A DNA stretch of 64,000 bases, taken from positions 30,406,589 through 30,470,588 of the forward strand of contig NC_133221.1 of the NCBI RefSeq assembly GCF_040436345.1. Reading direction: 5' to 3'. The stretch is from Pagrus major (taxonomy: Eukaryota > Chordata > Actinopteri > Spariformes > Sparidae). Each line of letters starts with the position of its first letter. The first letter of the stretch is position 1. The notes beneath the pieces are model-generated. The model was given only the letters and a program-made list of their open reading frames with translations. It had not been told where the DNA came from and ran no database searches. This document shows, piece after piece, positions 1 through 13,537 of the stretch. A program made the translations under genes and the position numbers.

Positions 1-562
1 ATTCAGAGTCTAAATACAACCCCTTTGCATAGTGCGCATTAGTTTGCACCAAGATTATTCGCAAAATTGACCCCAAACGCACTTGCACCTTGTGCTTTAG
101 ACCATGCACCATAGATTGTTTAAATATAGCCCTGTGTATTTGATGACTGGACTGATATGTCATTACTGAAGCTTTGTTGTTTACCATATGTTTTATTACT
201 GCATTGCTGCTTATTGTATGTTTTAGTCTTACATGTTCTGTTGTTGCCTTGTTGTTAACTGTATATTTTTATGATGTAAGGTGACCTTGGGTGTCATGAA
301 AGGAGCCTTTTACATAAGATCTATTATTATTAGTGTTGTTATGTGTCTGTGTATGTGACATTACAGATACACTGGACTTAATAACAGCTGCCTGACTGAT
401 CATAGTCGGACTCGTCTGACACATGACACTATCGATTCATTTTTCAGACCCCTCAAACATTGAAATGAAAAACTGTCTATTGGACTATATACCCATTAAT
501 GTGGATTTCTCCAGATTTAACGGACTTGGATTGACAACTTTAAACTTTAAAAAAATACTTAC
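1..562. other. Intron sequence of the kcnab2-like gene, nothing else recognised
   Basis: AT-rich sequence downstream (in gene direction) of the last visible kcnab2-like exon. I found no further channel beta-subunit exon, RNA gene or clear transposon here. The remaining exons should lie left of the window. Confidence 0.6.
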
Positions 563-2678
563 TTCCCAGAACTATACACTTCTGCTGTGTCGAACAGATT
601 GATTCCATTCTCATAGGCCAAAGTCATCAGCTCCTCTGCCACCTTCAACAGCAATATTTGAGATGATAAAGATGAGCAAAGTGTGCAAACTGTGTTATTT
701 TCTCTCTCACTGATCTCTGAAGGCCCTTTCTGCTGACAAGGTTCCTCAAAAGGCAAACATTTATATCAATAATTCTTAATTATATAGCATATTTAAAAGG
801 GATTTTTTTAAGCTATGGAAGCAGCGTTACTGTAGGAAAGTCAGTTAGTTACTTAGAAGGTCCACCACTTCAGACCTAAACATCTATTGGACTTTGTACT
901 TTGTAGACTTCTTCCAGATCTCTGAATTGCCACCAAAATCTCTTATTTGTTCGACAAATGCCGCTGATGGCTAGTGATAGGGACACATTAATTACAGGCA
1001 TGAATTAAGATCTTGGCAGCTGCCTCTGTTGCATACCGATATTAATGCAAGATTATCAGTAATTTTTCAATGTGAAGTTTTTGCTGAACCTATGTATTCA
1101 GGCAAGGCATTTGTGTTTTAGCTAATAGTATTAGAGGATTATAATTATGAGTGCCCTGATCAGAATTTCCCGGGCCTATTCCTGGAAGCAGTGTTGGCAG
1201 ATACTGATCACTGAACAAAGGACTTTTTGTTACTTAGTCATCTACAGTTGTTAATTATTAGTGGCATAATAAAACCACCATTTAAAGGTGAGGAAATACA
1301 TTTATATCAATCGAATCAAAGAAATAGGTTTATATATAGGTGTGTGTGTGCCTGTGACCGTGGTCAGTTTTGTCTCTGACCAGAGTTAGCACTCACCAGA
1401 TAAATCCACTAGTGAAGATAAATCCACTTTTTAACCCCAAATGTTAAAACCTTGCTCTCCTCATCTAACAGTGTTTATTTCTCCAGAAGCTCCAGGCTCT
1501 GCCCAAGGCTGTCTCCTCCTCCAAAACACCATTGTCTGTCCCTCAAGTTTGTTCGCTTAGTCGTTGCAGACACATGATACTTGTATCATTACATTTGGAT
1601 GTGTTGATCACAACTGAACAGTTATGGTGAAGGTATCCTTCATTATTTTAAGGGGCAATTTGTTGAACAACCAACACACTAATCAGCACACAAACAATTT
1701 ACATGATAAGATAAGGAATAGCTAAATGTTGTTCAACATCCCAATAGCAGAAGGGATCAATGAGAGCTTAAATCTATTGGTCCTGCATCTCAGGAGATTT
1801 ATTATTGTTCAGATGGAAGTCAGTCAGTGATCACATCATGGGCTGCAAAACGCAACATGTTTGACACAATAACATTTCAAACTGTGTTTTATTATGTGGG
1901 CCCTCACAAACATCATTACTTGTGGCATTAGCGTTTTAAAACATTAGCTAGCATTTACTGTAGAAGTTAAGAATATAAACATCAATGAGCTCTTGACACT
2001 CAGTGTAGTCATCAAATCGTTGAATTCAAGATGTCAACATACATGTTAGTGATGAAGGAGCAGCAGTAAATTTCACATTGTCTCTATCTCTAATTCCATA
2101 ATATCTTGCTGTATAACCAAGTAAGTAGGTTTTCTAAGATTACTTGTGACTTGCACAACAACACATTTTCCACACCTTTGTTGTCAGGTATTAGGGCATA
2201 AACCCAAGTATTGGACTAATTACTATATTGATCAGATGATGATGCTAGATGAAAAGTGATAGGATCATCTATCACAAGTTATTGCAAGTTATCCTGTGGG
2301 GACTATGAATGTCTGTACCAAATTGCATTTCTAATCGTCCAATAGTTGAAATAGAAACAGATATATTTTGGCCTCGACCAAGTGGTGGACACTTCTAGCG
2401 TTATAAAAAAATCATATGTGAAAATATACAAGGGGGATTATTGAGCTAAAACAACATTTTTCCAGTCTACTACATCTTACACAAGACAATGAAAACATTT
2501 CCCTTGTCTGAACAGATACATGAATCCACACGAAACTATTCTTTCATTTTTACATCCTGTTGAACTTGTTGCTAGATTACATGAGAGTGTAAAGGTGTTA
2601 AGGGGGTTCTCTCTTACCTCATCCGTTATCTGGCCTCCAAAGGTAACCCACGTGCCTGCAAAAGAATAAAATGATTAC

Positions 2679-2752
<74 letters not shown>

Positions 2753-5700
2753 GCAGCAGAAGAGAATCTGGGGCCATATTCATAAAGCTGCCTAATGCTA
2801 AAAGTTGCTCCTAGTGACAAAATCCTTGTAAAAAAAAAAAAAGAGTTAATCAAAAAGCATCATCACCCTTAGCGCTTAAGAGCTCCTAAGGGGAAAATCT
2901 GTTACGGGTAGGGAGGAGGACTTCTAAGAGCCTTAAGAGTTTCTAAAGCAGAGGAGAAAATGGAGGAAAAACAAAGAGGAAGGAGAAATATTTTCCAAAC
3001 ACGAGATGATGGTGAGTTAATGAAACACTACAGTTTTGATCATGTGGTGATAATGTTTGTGGTCGATCTCATGTGCTCATCTCCGACCCATCGCAACAAT
3101 GTAAACAGCAGAAATGAAAGTGAGCACAACACCGAGATATTTGGCAACTGTAAAAATGTAAAAGAAAAAGAAAAAAGGAGAAGAAGAAGTGTAACTGTTG
3201 TGCCATGATATAGACTTTGAAACATCTATATCTACTAAACCTGTCATCACATGTACATTTACATATGTTTCAGGGAAAAAGAGCGATAACCCTCTGTCAA
3301 CCGACTACGTCCCAGCCATCTTCATTCATGTGCCAACCCCAAGGAAGAGAAGAAGGATGCAATTAGATGTATTCAGCAGAAGACAGAAGAGCAAACTCCG
3401 AAGAAGAGAGCATGCTGAGAAAGCTGCGGCAGTAACCCCTCCAACAGTCTTCAAGACAGCAGTAAGCAGCATACAGCACACCATCTCACAGGAGAAGCTC
3501 CTGTGGAGGAATCAACGCACAAAGAACTTGAAGATGATGTCCAGCCTATTCCTGATGATAACGCTGATACAGCAACTCCACCATGTACCAGTGAAGACTG
3601 TAAGAAGCATATTAAATCTCTTGAGTTGGAATGCCAAGCTCTAAGGACGGAAAATATGTTGTTCACAGAAAAAATGAATAGAACAGGGCTAAATGAGATG
3701 AATCTGCAATACCATGATGTGTATGCTTTAATTAAGCTGAGAATGGATTTGTCTTATGACTTTTTGTCTTAATATTTTGGCATTGATTCAACCACTATTT
3801 CAAAGCTTTGCAAACACTGTATTAGTGTCATGTATTGTAGACTGGTGCCAAGTCTAGTAATATGGCCTGAGGGAATCACAATGAAAATCTCAGTACCTTA
3901 GAAAAGACAGTTTGAGTCGTTGACTGTTTTGAAATATTTATTGAGAAACCAAGCAATTTGTTAGCCCGTGCTCAATGTTATTCAACATACAGTTCACACC
4001 TTACATTGAAATATTTAATTGCCATTTGCCCACAAGGTTCCATTTGTGTCATTTCCAATGGATGAGGAGGCCGCACAAGTGATAAGCTTATCACAGAGCA
4101 AAGTCATTTTTTGTCTAATTTGCTCCCAGGGGATCTAGTTTTGGCAGACAGAGGCTTCAATGTTAAAGACAATGTACATTCTAACCAAGCTGAATTAAAG
4201 ATTCCAGCATTCACTCGTGGCAAGATACAATTAGATCCTGATGACTTGGAGAACACCAGATGCTTAGATTCTCTGAGGATACACATTGAAAGAGTCATTG
4301 GAGTTCTCCACCAAAAATACGCTGTCTTGCAAAGCACTGTCCCCACAGGATTCACTGACACTGACAGAGAAAATGATGTGACATACCTTGACAGATTTGT
4401 AAAAGTATGTTGTGCGCTTATAAATGTCTCTGAATCTGTTGTACCCTTTCAGTGATCCTGTAACGGATGTAGAGTAATCAATCTGACAACAGATGTGATA
4501 ATGTAACTAAACAGACGTGTTCATGTAACTCTTAACAGATGTGATATCATCACTCATTCCAAATGTAGTCAGGTATCTCGTAACAGATATGATGTCATGT
4601 AACTCAGAAAAGATTTGGCCACCATCCAATGCTTAAGACAGTACCTTGTGGATTGCATAATAATAGATGTAATGACACTAAACATCTTTATGTTTTGCCT
4701 TGGAACTGAATTCAGTCAGTTAACTATAAATAAACCTGTTTTTCTCACAGCTCCCGTTGCTTGTGACAAATTACTTTCTGAAGAGAGACTGGTGTGTTTT
4801 ATTGGCCCTTAAACTATCAATTTGCTAGAGGGCTAAAAAAGAGGGCATCTTTCACATCTGGTGTCACAAAAGGTGAAGAGCTTTCCCTTTCAGTCCAAAG
4901 CATAAAATCACAATATGTTTTGTCAGTAGCAAATAGTTACATTTGTACTTGATAGTAGTATGCATGGTCCTGCTTTAATCTGATGGTTCCTTGTTCATCT
5001 TTTTCAAGGCAAGGGTTTGGACTACAGTTTGCTGCCTCGTTTACAGAGAGGTCCTTTGCGCAGAATGGGGACAGCAGCTGCAGGAAACATAACCATCAGG
5101 TGACCCTGATAAATGGATGTAAAGGTGAAATCTTGAATCCAGCTGTTTCAACCAGAACATTTGAGATGCTGCAACTCCTCGTGCTTACAACCCCATCTAA
5201 AAAACAATAAAATCAGTTTAGATAACTTATGACAGAATGATAGCAAACACGCCCAACTTCTAAAACTTGTATGCATAAATACCTTGTAGCCTCAGTGGTG
5301 AAGCTATGAGACTTTTGGTAGCATTTTTTTCTTATCAGGGACACTGAGGGCTTTTCAACTGTTACACAATTACATTTTTAAGTCAGCAAGGGTTACATTG
5401 CCTTTGGAAGATCTTTTTTTTTTTTTTTTTTTTGCATTGTGTGATTTTGAAAATGATGTCCTTGCCTTGCTGATACTCCACTCTTTTCAAAGACTCCTTA
5501 CCTGCTCTGGCACACTTGCACTTTTTTGATGTTACAGCTGTCTGATCCTCTCTTCCATGGTTATGCTGCCATACCCTGAAGAACAGAGGTGACACATGGA
5601 AGCAACATTCTCCAAGAACAGCTGTGCAGTTCCAGTGGGCTCCTAACACAACCCCAACATTACTGACCACCACCCATGGCTTCAGCTGAGGGTCATTCAG

Positions 5701-8700
5701 TCTTTGGGAATGATTCCCTGTCATACAGATTTCATGGCACTTTATTCATAACTGCTGTTTATCATAAAGGTATAATTTCATATATGAGGTGGTGCCTTCA
5801 GACATTCATTCAAACTGTGCTAACGTGGTAAAGTATTGGTATATCAGAGACATAGACTAGTTAACATAGAAGGCATGTAACAGCGATTAGCTAGTTACAT
5901 TATGCTGTCCTTTTGCTTATGCTAACGTAACTGTGATGAAGAGACACTTACCCTTCCAGTGACGACGACGCTGTTTTTAGCCGATAGACTCCAAAGCTGA
6001 ATATTCATCACGATACCGATTGCGTCCATTTGTACCCTTCCAGGCTCTTGTAGGCTTTCAGAGACTCTCCGTGTATGACGAGGGAAAGGTCATCAGATAA
6101 TTGTAGATGTCTGGATATTCCAGGTCTGGAACATTGTCCGCTCCAGCTGTCTCAATATTTGTAAAAAGCACACCTGGGGCATTGTAAGGGTCAGTTATGT
6201 TTAATCTATCAAGTTTTGCATTATATAGCTCAATTTCTGTGGATTTAGAGTGTTCAGTGAACTCTGACAGCTTGAAATCGGCACTGGTGCCATTCATTTT
6301 TGCTCTGGCTTTTACTGCCAAAATGGTGGTGTAAACAAAATGAGTCACTTGACATCCAGAGCTCTATTGATTTTACTGTCCATTCTCTATCCATTATCAC
6401 TGAGTGTGCATTTTTATTTATTTTTCTGTTCAACCAATCAGCTTTTAAAAGAATGTGTCACACCTAGCAATGGGGTCAACCATGCTTTGCTCCCTGTGGG
6501 ATGAGGTGGGTTGCTGCCCCAAGTAAAGGACTTTAAGTATCCCGAGATGATGTTCACATGTGGAGCACAAGGCAGATTGGGGTGGCATCAGCAGTAATAC
6601 AGCACTGTACCATACCATTGTAGTGAAAAGGGAGTTGAGACAGATGGCAAAGCTTTTGATTTACCAGTCGATCTGTGTTTCAACCATGGCCTATGATCAT
6701 GGATCATTGATACAAGTGACCAAAATGAGATGTGACCCTTACAAACAGGGTGTAGAGCTTGGACATCCGGAGAGAGCTGGGACTAGAGTTGTAGTGCCAC
6801 TTTGCGTTGAAAGGAACCGGCTGAGGTGGTGTCAGGGCACATCCAACATGGAGGAGATGCTTGGGTAGACCCAAAACTTGCTAGAGGGATTGCATATCTC
6901 ATCTGGCCTGAGGAATGTCTAGAATGCCCAATTAGCCTGCTGCCACTGCGACCTCACCTGGATGAATGGACATTGGACTGGGGGTTGTAGAGCAGGGGAA
7001 CCAGAGGTCTTGGGTGGATGTCTCTGGGAGTGGAGAGAAGGGTAGTTAGAGACCTCGGGTGGATGGCCAGGGACAGACAGACAGATGCAGACTTCAGATG
7101 GGCAACCTGGGGACTGGACAGAAGCAGAGCCACAGAGCTCAGGCAGGAGGCCTGGAGGCAAGACAGATGGGTAAAGCAGGTCAGGAGGGTTGAAGAGCAT
7201 AGCAGGTCTGGAGGGCAAAGGCCTGGATGCTGGCAAGAGGGAGCTGCTCTGGAGGCCCGGTAAGGGAAGAAAGAGACTGGCAGAGCCGCTCTGGAGGACG
7301 ACCTGGAGGCTGGCAGCTTAGGAGAAGCAGCAGCTCTGGAGGATGGGCAGGAGGATGACCTAACATGTAAAACAGATCAGGAGGACAACCAGGAGACAAG
7401 ATAGTTGGGCCATTTCTGCCTTCCGATCAGGAAATCGAACAGATGCCAAAACTTGGCAAGTTTCCGGTTGACCGATCCCTGAAGACAAATCTTACATCGC
7501 ATCAGCTCTCTAACATTTTCCTTCATCTGTTGGTTTGGCAGTCTGAACATCAAATCCAAGAATGCACTGGCTAAAATAGTTAATAAGCAGCAAAATCATA
7601 GTTGTCCAGCAGAGTAGCCTGTGTGTTCTGTACAACAGTCGGGTGGCGATGAGGACAAATTCCATCCTGTCTGACCACACTCACCCTCTCCATCAGGAGT
7701 TTCAATCCCTACCCTCTGGTACCTGCTTTAGATTCTCCTTAGTAAAGACAAACAGATACCAACACTCATTCATCCCTACAGCCATTACACTCCTCAATGC
7801 AGGGAGAAGGAGGTAGCTGCCTGTTTTGAGTGTTTTGAGTATGTTGGCCTAATTTGAAGAATGATTTATATAGATTTTTACTAAGTGTTGCTGCTGGAAC
7901 AGTTTGTTGTACTTTGATTGTGAAGCTATCCTGGACATACGGTTGTGCTGATTGTGATTATGCTGTTTTCGCTGGATGATTTTGCTGATTATGTTGATGT
8001 ATTTTAAACCAGGAGTGTTTTGCTGGTCATACCTTATGCAGGGGTGGCAGGATTGTCATTATCGTAGTGTGTTTATTGCTGTTTTGATGATGGTTGTTGA
8101 TGTAGTGCTGCTGAGCCTATGGTATTTCATGTTTGTTTCTTTTTAGGTCAAGCTCTATGCTGCAACATCAACTGCCCTTCAGCGATAAACAAAGCTGAAC
8201 TTGAACCTGAGAACCACCAGGTAGGTCAGGTGGGAAGACGAACACGCTGGTGGAGCCACACTAGAGGAAGACCTAGAAATGGAGCAAACTCAGGTGGGAC
8301 AGGTGATTGGGGCTTGGGGCAGAGGCTGGCCACAAAGACAGAACCCTGTGGAGGTTAGCAACATGGCTGGAGATCAGGAACAGAGTCTGGCAGCTAGAGT
8401 GCAGCACCAGACTAGCGGCAAGAGATCTGAGCAGGAGACTGGCGAGAGTGCAGTACAACATGAGACTGGCAACAGGGCTGGCAGAAGACTAGAAGGTGGC
8501 AGCTAAGAGGCTGGCAGGAGAGCCGGTTGAGCCTGAAAAACAGGCTGCTCATCAGACAAATGAGAAATCAGACATCCTTGGGCAGCCCATCCATTTACAC
8601 ATGGACAGGATTTGCAGTGTTTAGAAAATTGTAAATTCAACTAATGAAAAGAAAATAAACTGTCAGCAGTTTTTTCGTTATTAAGCAAATACAGAATGTG

Positions 8701-11700
8701 GGTTGACGTTCATTATCCTCTATATCCCTGGTGTCTGTTGAAATTATTAAATAATTAATGAAGGTGTCCATGCTGCCAGCTGTGTGTAAAAGTGTGCTTG
8801 ATTTTAGAGAGGTCTGAGGTACATGATCCTCTGCCAGGAGTTAACACAGCTGAACATAATCGATTGTCACAAAGCACCTCTAATCTCTTTTGTACCCTTA
8901 TGTAGTCTGTGCAGAACTGCACTACATTTGGTTGAGCTACATTGATAAATGTTGACCTGCAGACTGAAGAGCATTTGAATTTGTTCCGGGCTTATTCAGT
9001 CTCTTTACAATGGTGTAGATATGTTATTATATTCATGCTAAATGGCCTCACATTCATAAGCAACACTCACCTAATCCGAGACAGGACACCCTCAGGCCAG
9101 ATTTGCCCAGATTTCTGTTGACCAAAAAAAAAAAAAACAGTCCAGTTAGAGCAGCAACATCATCAATATGTTCTATTTTGTATAATAATAAAGTGCAGTG
9201 TATTTAATAGAAGCAGACTCCACTTTTGAAGTAATTCACATGCTTTTTGTTGTTGCTCAAGATGCACAAAATGATTTAAAGCAGGAGAAAAAACAAATAC
9301 AGTACAAATATGAAGCAACACTGAGAAGTGACCTTTTTATTGCTGCAAAGATTGTTGACTGTACGGTCTTTCTCAAGTACTCAAAGTCATTTCCCAGCAT
9401 ACAGCTTGAATCAGTCAATGTATGGCCCATCAAACCAAGGCAAACCTCATAATTGAGTTGAGGTATAAAATGCATATATGCACTAGCTCTGGAGGTCAAT
9501 ACTACAAATACACGTTTTGTCAGAATCTGTGACATGCTCAAAATCATCACACCACCCCAATGACCACTGCACAGTTATAAAATGATGATGAAATTTACGC
9601 GCAACACAGCAGTACAGAGTTGGATGAACACCTTTGCCATATATTCAGCTAAAACAGATTAGTGCACTGGTGGTCTTCTACACAATACTGTTGCACACAT
9701 GAAAAAACAAGAAGCAACTTTTGTTTTCAGAAAATGAAGTCATTGTTAGTTATTCTTTTCTAAAAAATATAAAAGAAACACTTAAATTTTTGTTCCCATT
9801 TTCACAAGTTGATGAAAAATATTTAAGACATTTTTATGCACACAAAAATTCTTCTTGATTCTTCTTGAAAATGATTCTTTAAAATCAATGTTAGGCTGCA
9901 ACATGAGGGCCATGGACGGTATGAAAATACCTGGATCTTCTGGTTGTTGGGCCCATAGGGTATGCACACTAGACTTCTGATGACTGAGCTGGCCAAGTTC
10001 TGGTTTAGCGCCCGACTAACTGAAATGGAAATTAATAATAACATATAATAATTTAATCGTGCGGCTATTCTAGACTTTCCAAATTTTATTGGACCTAATG
10101 GATCAAATTATGATAGCCAAATAATGTGATCAGTGAATATGAATGTGAATAGTGTGAATAATATGACAGAGCTTGTGATGCTCAAAAAAATGTATCCACC
10201 GCTTTCCATACACTTCTTTCACAATGTAAGCTTATGGCAAAAAGTCTTTTTAGGCCGCAGTGCATCAGGTGACATTGTTATTACATGGTTTGGCCACTAT
10301 AAAAACTGGCTTCAAAGCCTGGTGCTCTTCCTGGACTGAAGGCCTGGGCTTGATGAGGGCTGGCTCGCATATCCTGCATCTATTTGGAGCGTCAGTCGTG
10401 CTCATTGCAGGATGCAATATGCGCGTGAGCTGTAGGAGCAGTGAAGGGCCTGTATGGGAATGTGATGTAGTCAGGAGTTTGTACATCAGCAGCAGCAGGG
10501 ACAACAATGGGACAACAAGCTTGCCATTTAGTGGTATCCTCCAGTAAAACACGTAGTATATGTGAACAGCGACGTACATGCCGCAGCTGGTTGGCTATGC
10601 AGACATGTGGTTCAAAAGGAAATATCTCCAGACTTAGAGAGCATGTCTCCTTTGTCAAGATAATCTATACACCTGACAGGTGTGGCTTGTCAAGATGCTG
10701 ATCAAACAGCATGATTAGGTGTATTTTGTGCTGGTCACATAAAATGCCACTCTACAATGTGCAGTTTTAATCCCACACAACGCAAAAACACAATGCTACA
10801 GATGTCACAAGTTTTAAAGAAGCTTGGATGGTATTGAAACGGACTTGAATTCAATGATTGTTTCAATACCATAAACCGTCTTCCGAGAATTTGGCTGTAC
10901 ATCCAACCGGCTTCACAACTGCAGACAATGTATAAACACACCAGCTCAGAAGCCCAGAAGATTCACCTGTGTGATCGCATGTGAGGATATGAACACAATT
11001 CCTGGAAGCCGAAAACAGAAACCAGTTCTTGCCTGGCCTGCATACATGTCAGCCATTGAGCATGTTTGGAATGCTCTGGATCGATGTGTACGACAGTGTG
11101 GACCAACACAATCGACAACCTGATCAGCTCTGTGCGAAGGAGATGTATCACACTGCATGGATCAAATGTGGTCACACCAGACACTGCAGCAGGTTGTGTG
11201 ATCCATGCGTAATCCTCCTCATGTTCAGTGCCAAAGGAATGTCCTTCTACAAGATAAAACTGGTGGTCTTTTCACTTTGACCAGTGCAAAGCACTCTCAC
11301 ACACCTTTGCACTAATCATGTTGTGATCAGCTCACTTACATGGTCAAAGAGAAAGAAACTGACAAAGAAAGTGGGGAAGACAAGGACATAGACACACAAG
11401 GGGTGAATCACTAATAGAACACAGGTAAGGAGTGACAAGGGCATGAAGACAGACAAAGGGAGAAAATGAAAAGCAAAACATGACACACAAGGACAGAACT
11501 TCAAAATAAAACAGGAAATAAACCAAAAACTCAAACCATGACAACATTTATATCTTAGCTCAGGGCTATATCTGTGCTATATGGCCTCCTCACCTGTAAA
11601 TCATGCCTGTAGCATAAGAAATGCTGTCCCTGAGTGAGACATGGTTCATCCGAAGGAAGTCCTCCAGGTTTTTGAGCTGAGCAGCTGCACGGACCTCTCT

Positions 11701-11934
11701 AAGACGCTGAAACTCTGCTAACTGGCTGCTGCGTTGCTGTCTTTCTTCCTGCTCCAGTGCTTGCTCTGACAAGAAACAGCTCAGGCCACTGTGCACACTC
11801 TCACTCATGGACGACAGGGACATTATCTTGCCTCCAGACCCGACATTGCCACTGCTGATGCTACTGCTTCGACATATCCCAGTGTTCTCACGACTCCCAG
11901 GTGGCACCACTCCGCTGCCCCCAGGCTTGGGCAT
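563..11934 (-). CDS. kcnab2: Voltage-gated potassium channel beta subunit, kcnab2-like (partial, 5' exons)
   Basis: Four minus-strand exons join in phase: 11594-11934 (341 nt), 9071-9114 (44 nt), 2618-2655 (38 nt) and 563-642 (80 nt). All have AG acceptors and GT donors (GTGAGG, GTGAGT, GTAAGA, GTAAGT). The first exon ends in GMIYR; the next give [27 protein letters not shown], then [20 protein letters not shown] and EVYSSGK. These are the start of the aldo-keto-reductase fold of Kv beta subunits, cytoplasmic proteins that bind Kv1 tetramers and NADPH and modulate gating and trafficking. DTAEVY contains the Asp-Thr-Ala motif of the AKR active-site and cofactor region. GMIYR and GQITDE favour beta2 over beta1 and beta3, from memory of the family. 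The N-terminal exon starts MPKPGGSG, is Ser/Gly-rich and then charged, and lies directly after a splice acceptor, so it may be internal. Catalytic and C-terminal exons lie outside the window. Confidence 0.9.
643..2617. other. kcnab2-like intron, no feature recognised
   Basis: AT-rich sequence of about 2 kb between the 80-nt and 38-nt exons. No RNA gene, transposon ORF or tandem repeat stood out. Confidence 0.55.
2684..2751. repeat. (TG)n microsatellite
   Basis: Uninterrupted TG dinucleotides of about 68 bp, starting 28 bp upstream (gene sense) of the 38-nt kcnab2-like exon. The apparent His-Thr minus-strand frame is produced by this repeat. Confidence 0.95.
2960..4455 (+). pseudogene. THAP-type DDE transposase remnant
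   Basis: The segment 4111-4455 is the C-terminal part of a DDE_Tnp_4-like transposase. It has [10 protein letters not shown] with the second catalytic Asp context, IPAFTRGK, then [20 protein letters not shown] and a C-terminal helix. Upstream, 3198-3520 contains DYVPAIF, similar to the AVPTIF end of THAP zinc fingers, followed by a basic stretch and a short coiled-coil-like segment (about 3503-3690). Stops and frame changes separate the pieces, and the first part of the catalytic domain is missing. It cannot encode an intact enzyme as read here. Confidence 0.65.
5383..6348 (-). pseudogene. Second ORF (SWIM zinc-finger N-terminal part) of the ISL2EU-type element
   Basis: Reading from 6348 downwards, the first part has [23 protein letters not shown] and, after the listed frame ends (about 6058-6005), [11 protein letters not shown]. 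The second part (5724-5383) has [20 protein letters not shown] and a Cys/His cluster resembling a degenerate SWIM finger (NC...GECCFH). Together these match the N-terminal half of the YqaJ-type nuclease proteins carried by such transposons, from general knowledge of the family. The nuclease domain itself is not visible. A stop separates the two parts, which may be an intron or decay. Confidence 0.55.
6560..6960 (+). mobile_element. LINE ORF2 C-terminal fragment
   Basis: The translated words [20 protein letters not shown] and [19 protein letters not shown], followed out of frame by [14 protein letters not shown] sequence, match the post-RT end of common fish non-LTR retrotransposons. Several frame shifts are present; it is a dead fragment. 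Confidence 0.7.
6985..7400. repeat. Imperfect purine-rich repeat tract
   Basis: Degenerate recurring words such as CTGGAGG, GGAGGATG and GGCAGACAG. The open frames on both strands follow from this composition and I see no protein family in them. A similar tract lies at 8220-8530. Confidence 0.5.
7610..7850 (+). mobile_element. LINE 3' coding fragment
   Basis: Translation gives [28 protein letters not shown] and [16 protein letters not shown], the conserved C-terminus of a fish non-LTR element, followed by non-coding 3' sequence to about 8000. Confidence 0.6.
8220..8530. repeat. Imperfect purine-rich repeat tract
   Basis: Recurring GAGACTGGC, GGCTGGC and CAGGTGGG words, like 6985-7400. Overlapping open frames on the plus strand are probably not genes. 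Confidence 0.45.
10060..10655. mobile_element. Probable non-autonomous DNA element sequence
   Basis: Intronic sequence with the phrase CCATACACTTCTTTCACAAT and other words I associate with fish interspersed repeats. No ORF or clear terminal repeat was found, so the assignment is weak. Confidence 0.3.
10660..11300 (+). mobile_element. Tc1-like transposon remnant
   Basis: The left part has the typical non-coding leader of one fish Tc1 family (ACACCTGACAGGTGTGG, AACAGCATGATTA, ATGTGCAG). Then, in shifting frames, come words like [12 protein letters not shown] and, near 11050-11160, [12 protein letters not shown] and [16 protein letters not shown] sequence. These are DDE-transposase C-terminal words. 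The ORF is interrupted repeatedly. Confidence 0.7.
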
Positions 11935-12859
11935 CTAGAAGTTGATGATAAAACATGATCTAGTATCAGAGTCAAATAGGAAAGTGATTGAGTCACACCA
12001 CGTCTTCCTCAGATGTTCTGAGTGGGTCGCTCAGTCATCAGGATACTCTTCTCAACCATTCCCAATGCCATGTGCTCCATGGCTCGAAACATATCACAGC
12101 TGTGTTTCATTGGTCTCTGCTCTGTACTTCAATAATGCAGACAGCAGAGACAAACACTGAATCATTTATGGGTGAGTGAACTGCTGATGTGCTTTGCTGT
12201 TTGTCTGCGTGGATGAAAAGATGGACGTGCACACATGCACATGACAATGCTGTTTAAAACAGTGCAAGATCTGTACTCACATACTAGGTGCCCAGGAAGA
12301 CATCTGTGGAATTGTGGCATGCATGAGGATAACTGACTTTGTGGAGACACAGCACAGTTAGCTGAAGGAAGAATTCAAAGACAAGAGCTTTTCAAAACTG
12401 ACAGTCTCACAATTAACTGAGGATTATCTGCAGAACTGTTATAGAGTATCACATAAGAAAGCAACAAGACGACACAGTGAACATCTGCTTGTGTGAAATG
12501 TAACGTTGACGGTGTTAAATTGGAGACACAAGAGGAAAACAGCTCACACACTAAATTACCTAAACAATCAGTTTTTAAAGAAGTCTATGAAAAGGATTAT
12601 ATTTAAAAACAAAAACATTCCATATTGTTATTTGTTGGTCAAGAAACATCGTCAACATCGTGTCAGTCAACTCTCCTTACTCCTTCATATTATAAGTGAA
12701 ATCTGACTCCTGCTTCACTGCTGTTGTTTGTGATTGTGGTGTTCAATAAAAAAACAAAACAAAGTGCTACTCAACCAGATTGGGGCAAATCTTTATGTAG
12801 ATATACACCTTCAAGTTCAGAGCTCTTGTTCACACAAGCTGCAAGCTGTGTCGCTCTCT

Positions 12860-13515
12860 CACTGTCCACTCTCTATAGCTTCCTCCTCCTCCTCCTCCTC
12901 TTTTTTCATTCAGGCTCCCTTCTGATGGACCACTGGCCCTTTGGATCATCTACCTCTCCTGGCTCCTGCTGCCTCACATATTGACGGATCTTGATGGTCA
13001 TACCCTTTGCTCCGGATCATTCTCTTCTGTTTTACTATCTCCTTATCTATGTATTTCTGTCAAATTTGAAGCCTCTTCACTCTGATCTTTTCTTTTTTAC
13101 TGCTAATTATCTTGTGTGGCCTGCCCTCTTCCAGGTCACCAAGGTGATGAGCGATGCCTCGGCCTGCTCAGTCGTCTCCTGGATCCACAAACTTTACATA
13201 TATTATAATTTGTATCAGATATTCTGTCTATGTAATTTGTAAACTGTGATTTTGTTGTTCTGTTCTGTACATGCGACATCTTATGCATGTCTGTCTGTCC
13301 TGGAAGAGGGATCCTCCTCCACGGCTCTTCCTGAGGTTTCTTCCATCTTCTTTTTTCCCTGTTAAAAGGGTTTTTTTCTCAACATAGCAAGTTTTTCCTC
13401 ACTCGAATCGAGGGTCTAACGACAGAGGGTGTCCTTCACTGTACAGATTGTAAAGCCCACTGAGGCAATTTGATTGTGATTTGGGGCTATATAAATAAAA
13501 TTGATTTGATTTCTT
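12860..13515 (+). mobile_element. Abundant teleost LINE 3' UTR/tail
   Basis: The segment ends in GGCTATATAAATAAAATTGA repeated as a short tail. It contains GTCCTGGAAGAGGGATCC, CCTGAGGTTTCTTCC and CCCTGTTAAAAGGG, the signature of a very common fish non-LTR 3' end. No RT coding remains. Confidence 0.7.
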
Positions 13516-13537
13516 TTGAGTAAACATGTTAATATAG

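Larger units (their letters stand above)
2771..6350. mobile_element. Decayed ISL2EU-type (THAP/DDE plus YqaJ-type) DNA transposon
   Basis: A plus-strand transposase remnant (2960-4455) and a minus-strand second ORF (6348-5383) converge, the layout known for ISL2EU-type elements. The left flank (2771-2950) has repeated CTTAAGAGCTCCTAA-like subterminal words. I could not identify a convincing matching right terminal repeat, so the boundaries are approximate. The element lies in a kcnab2-like intron and both ORFs are broken. Confidence 0.6.
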
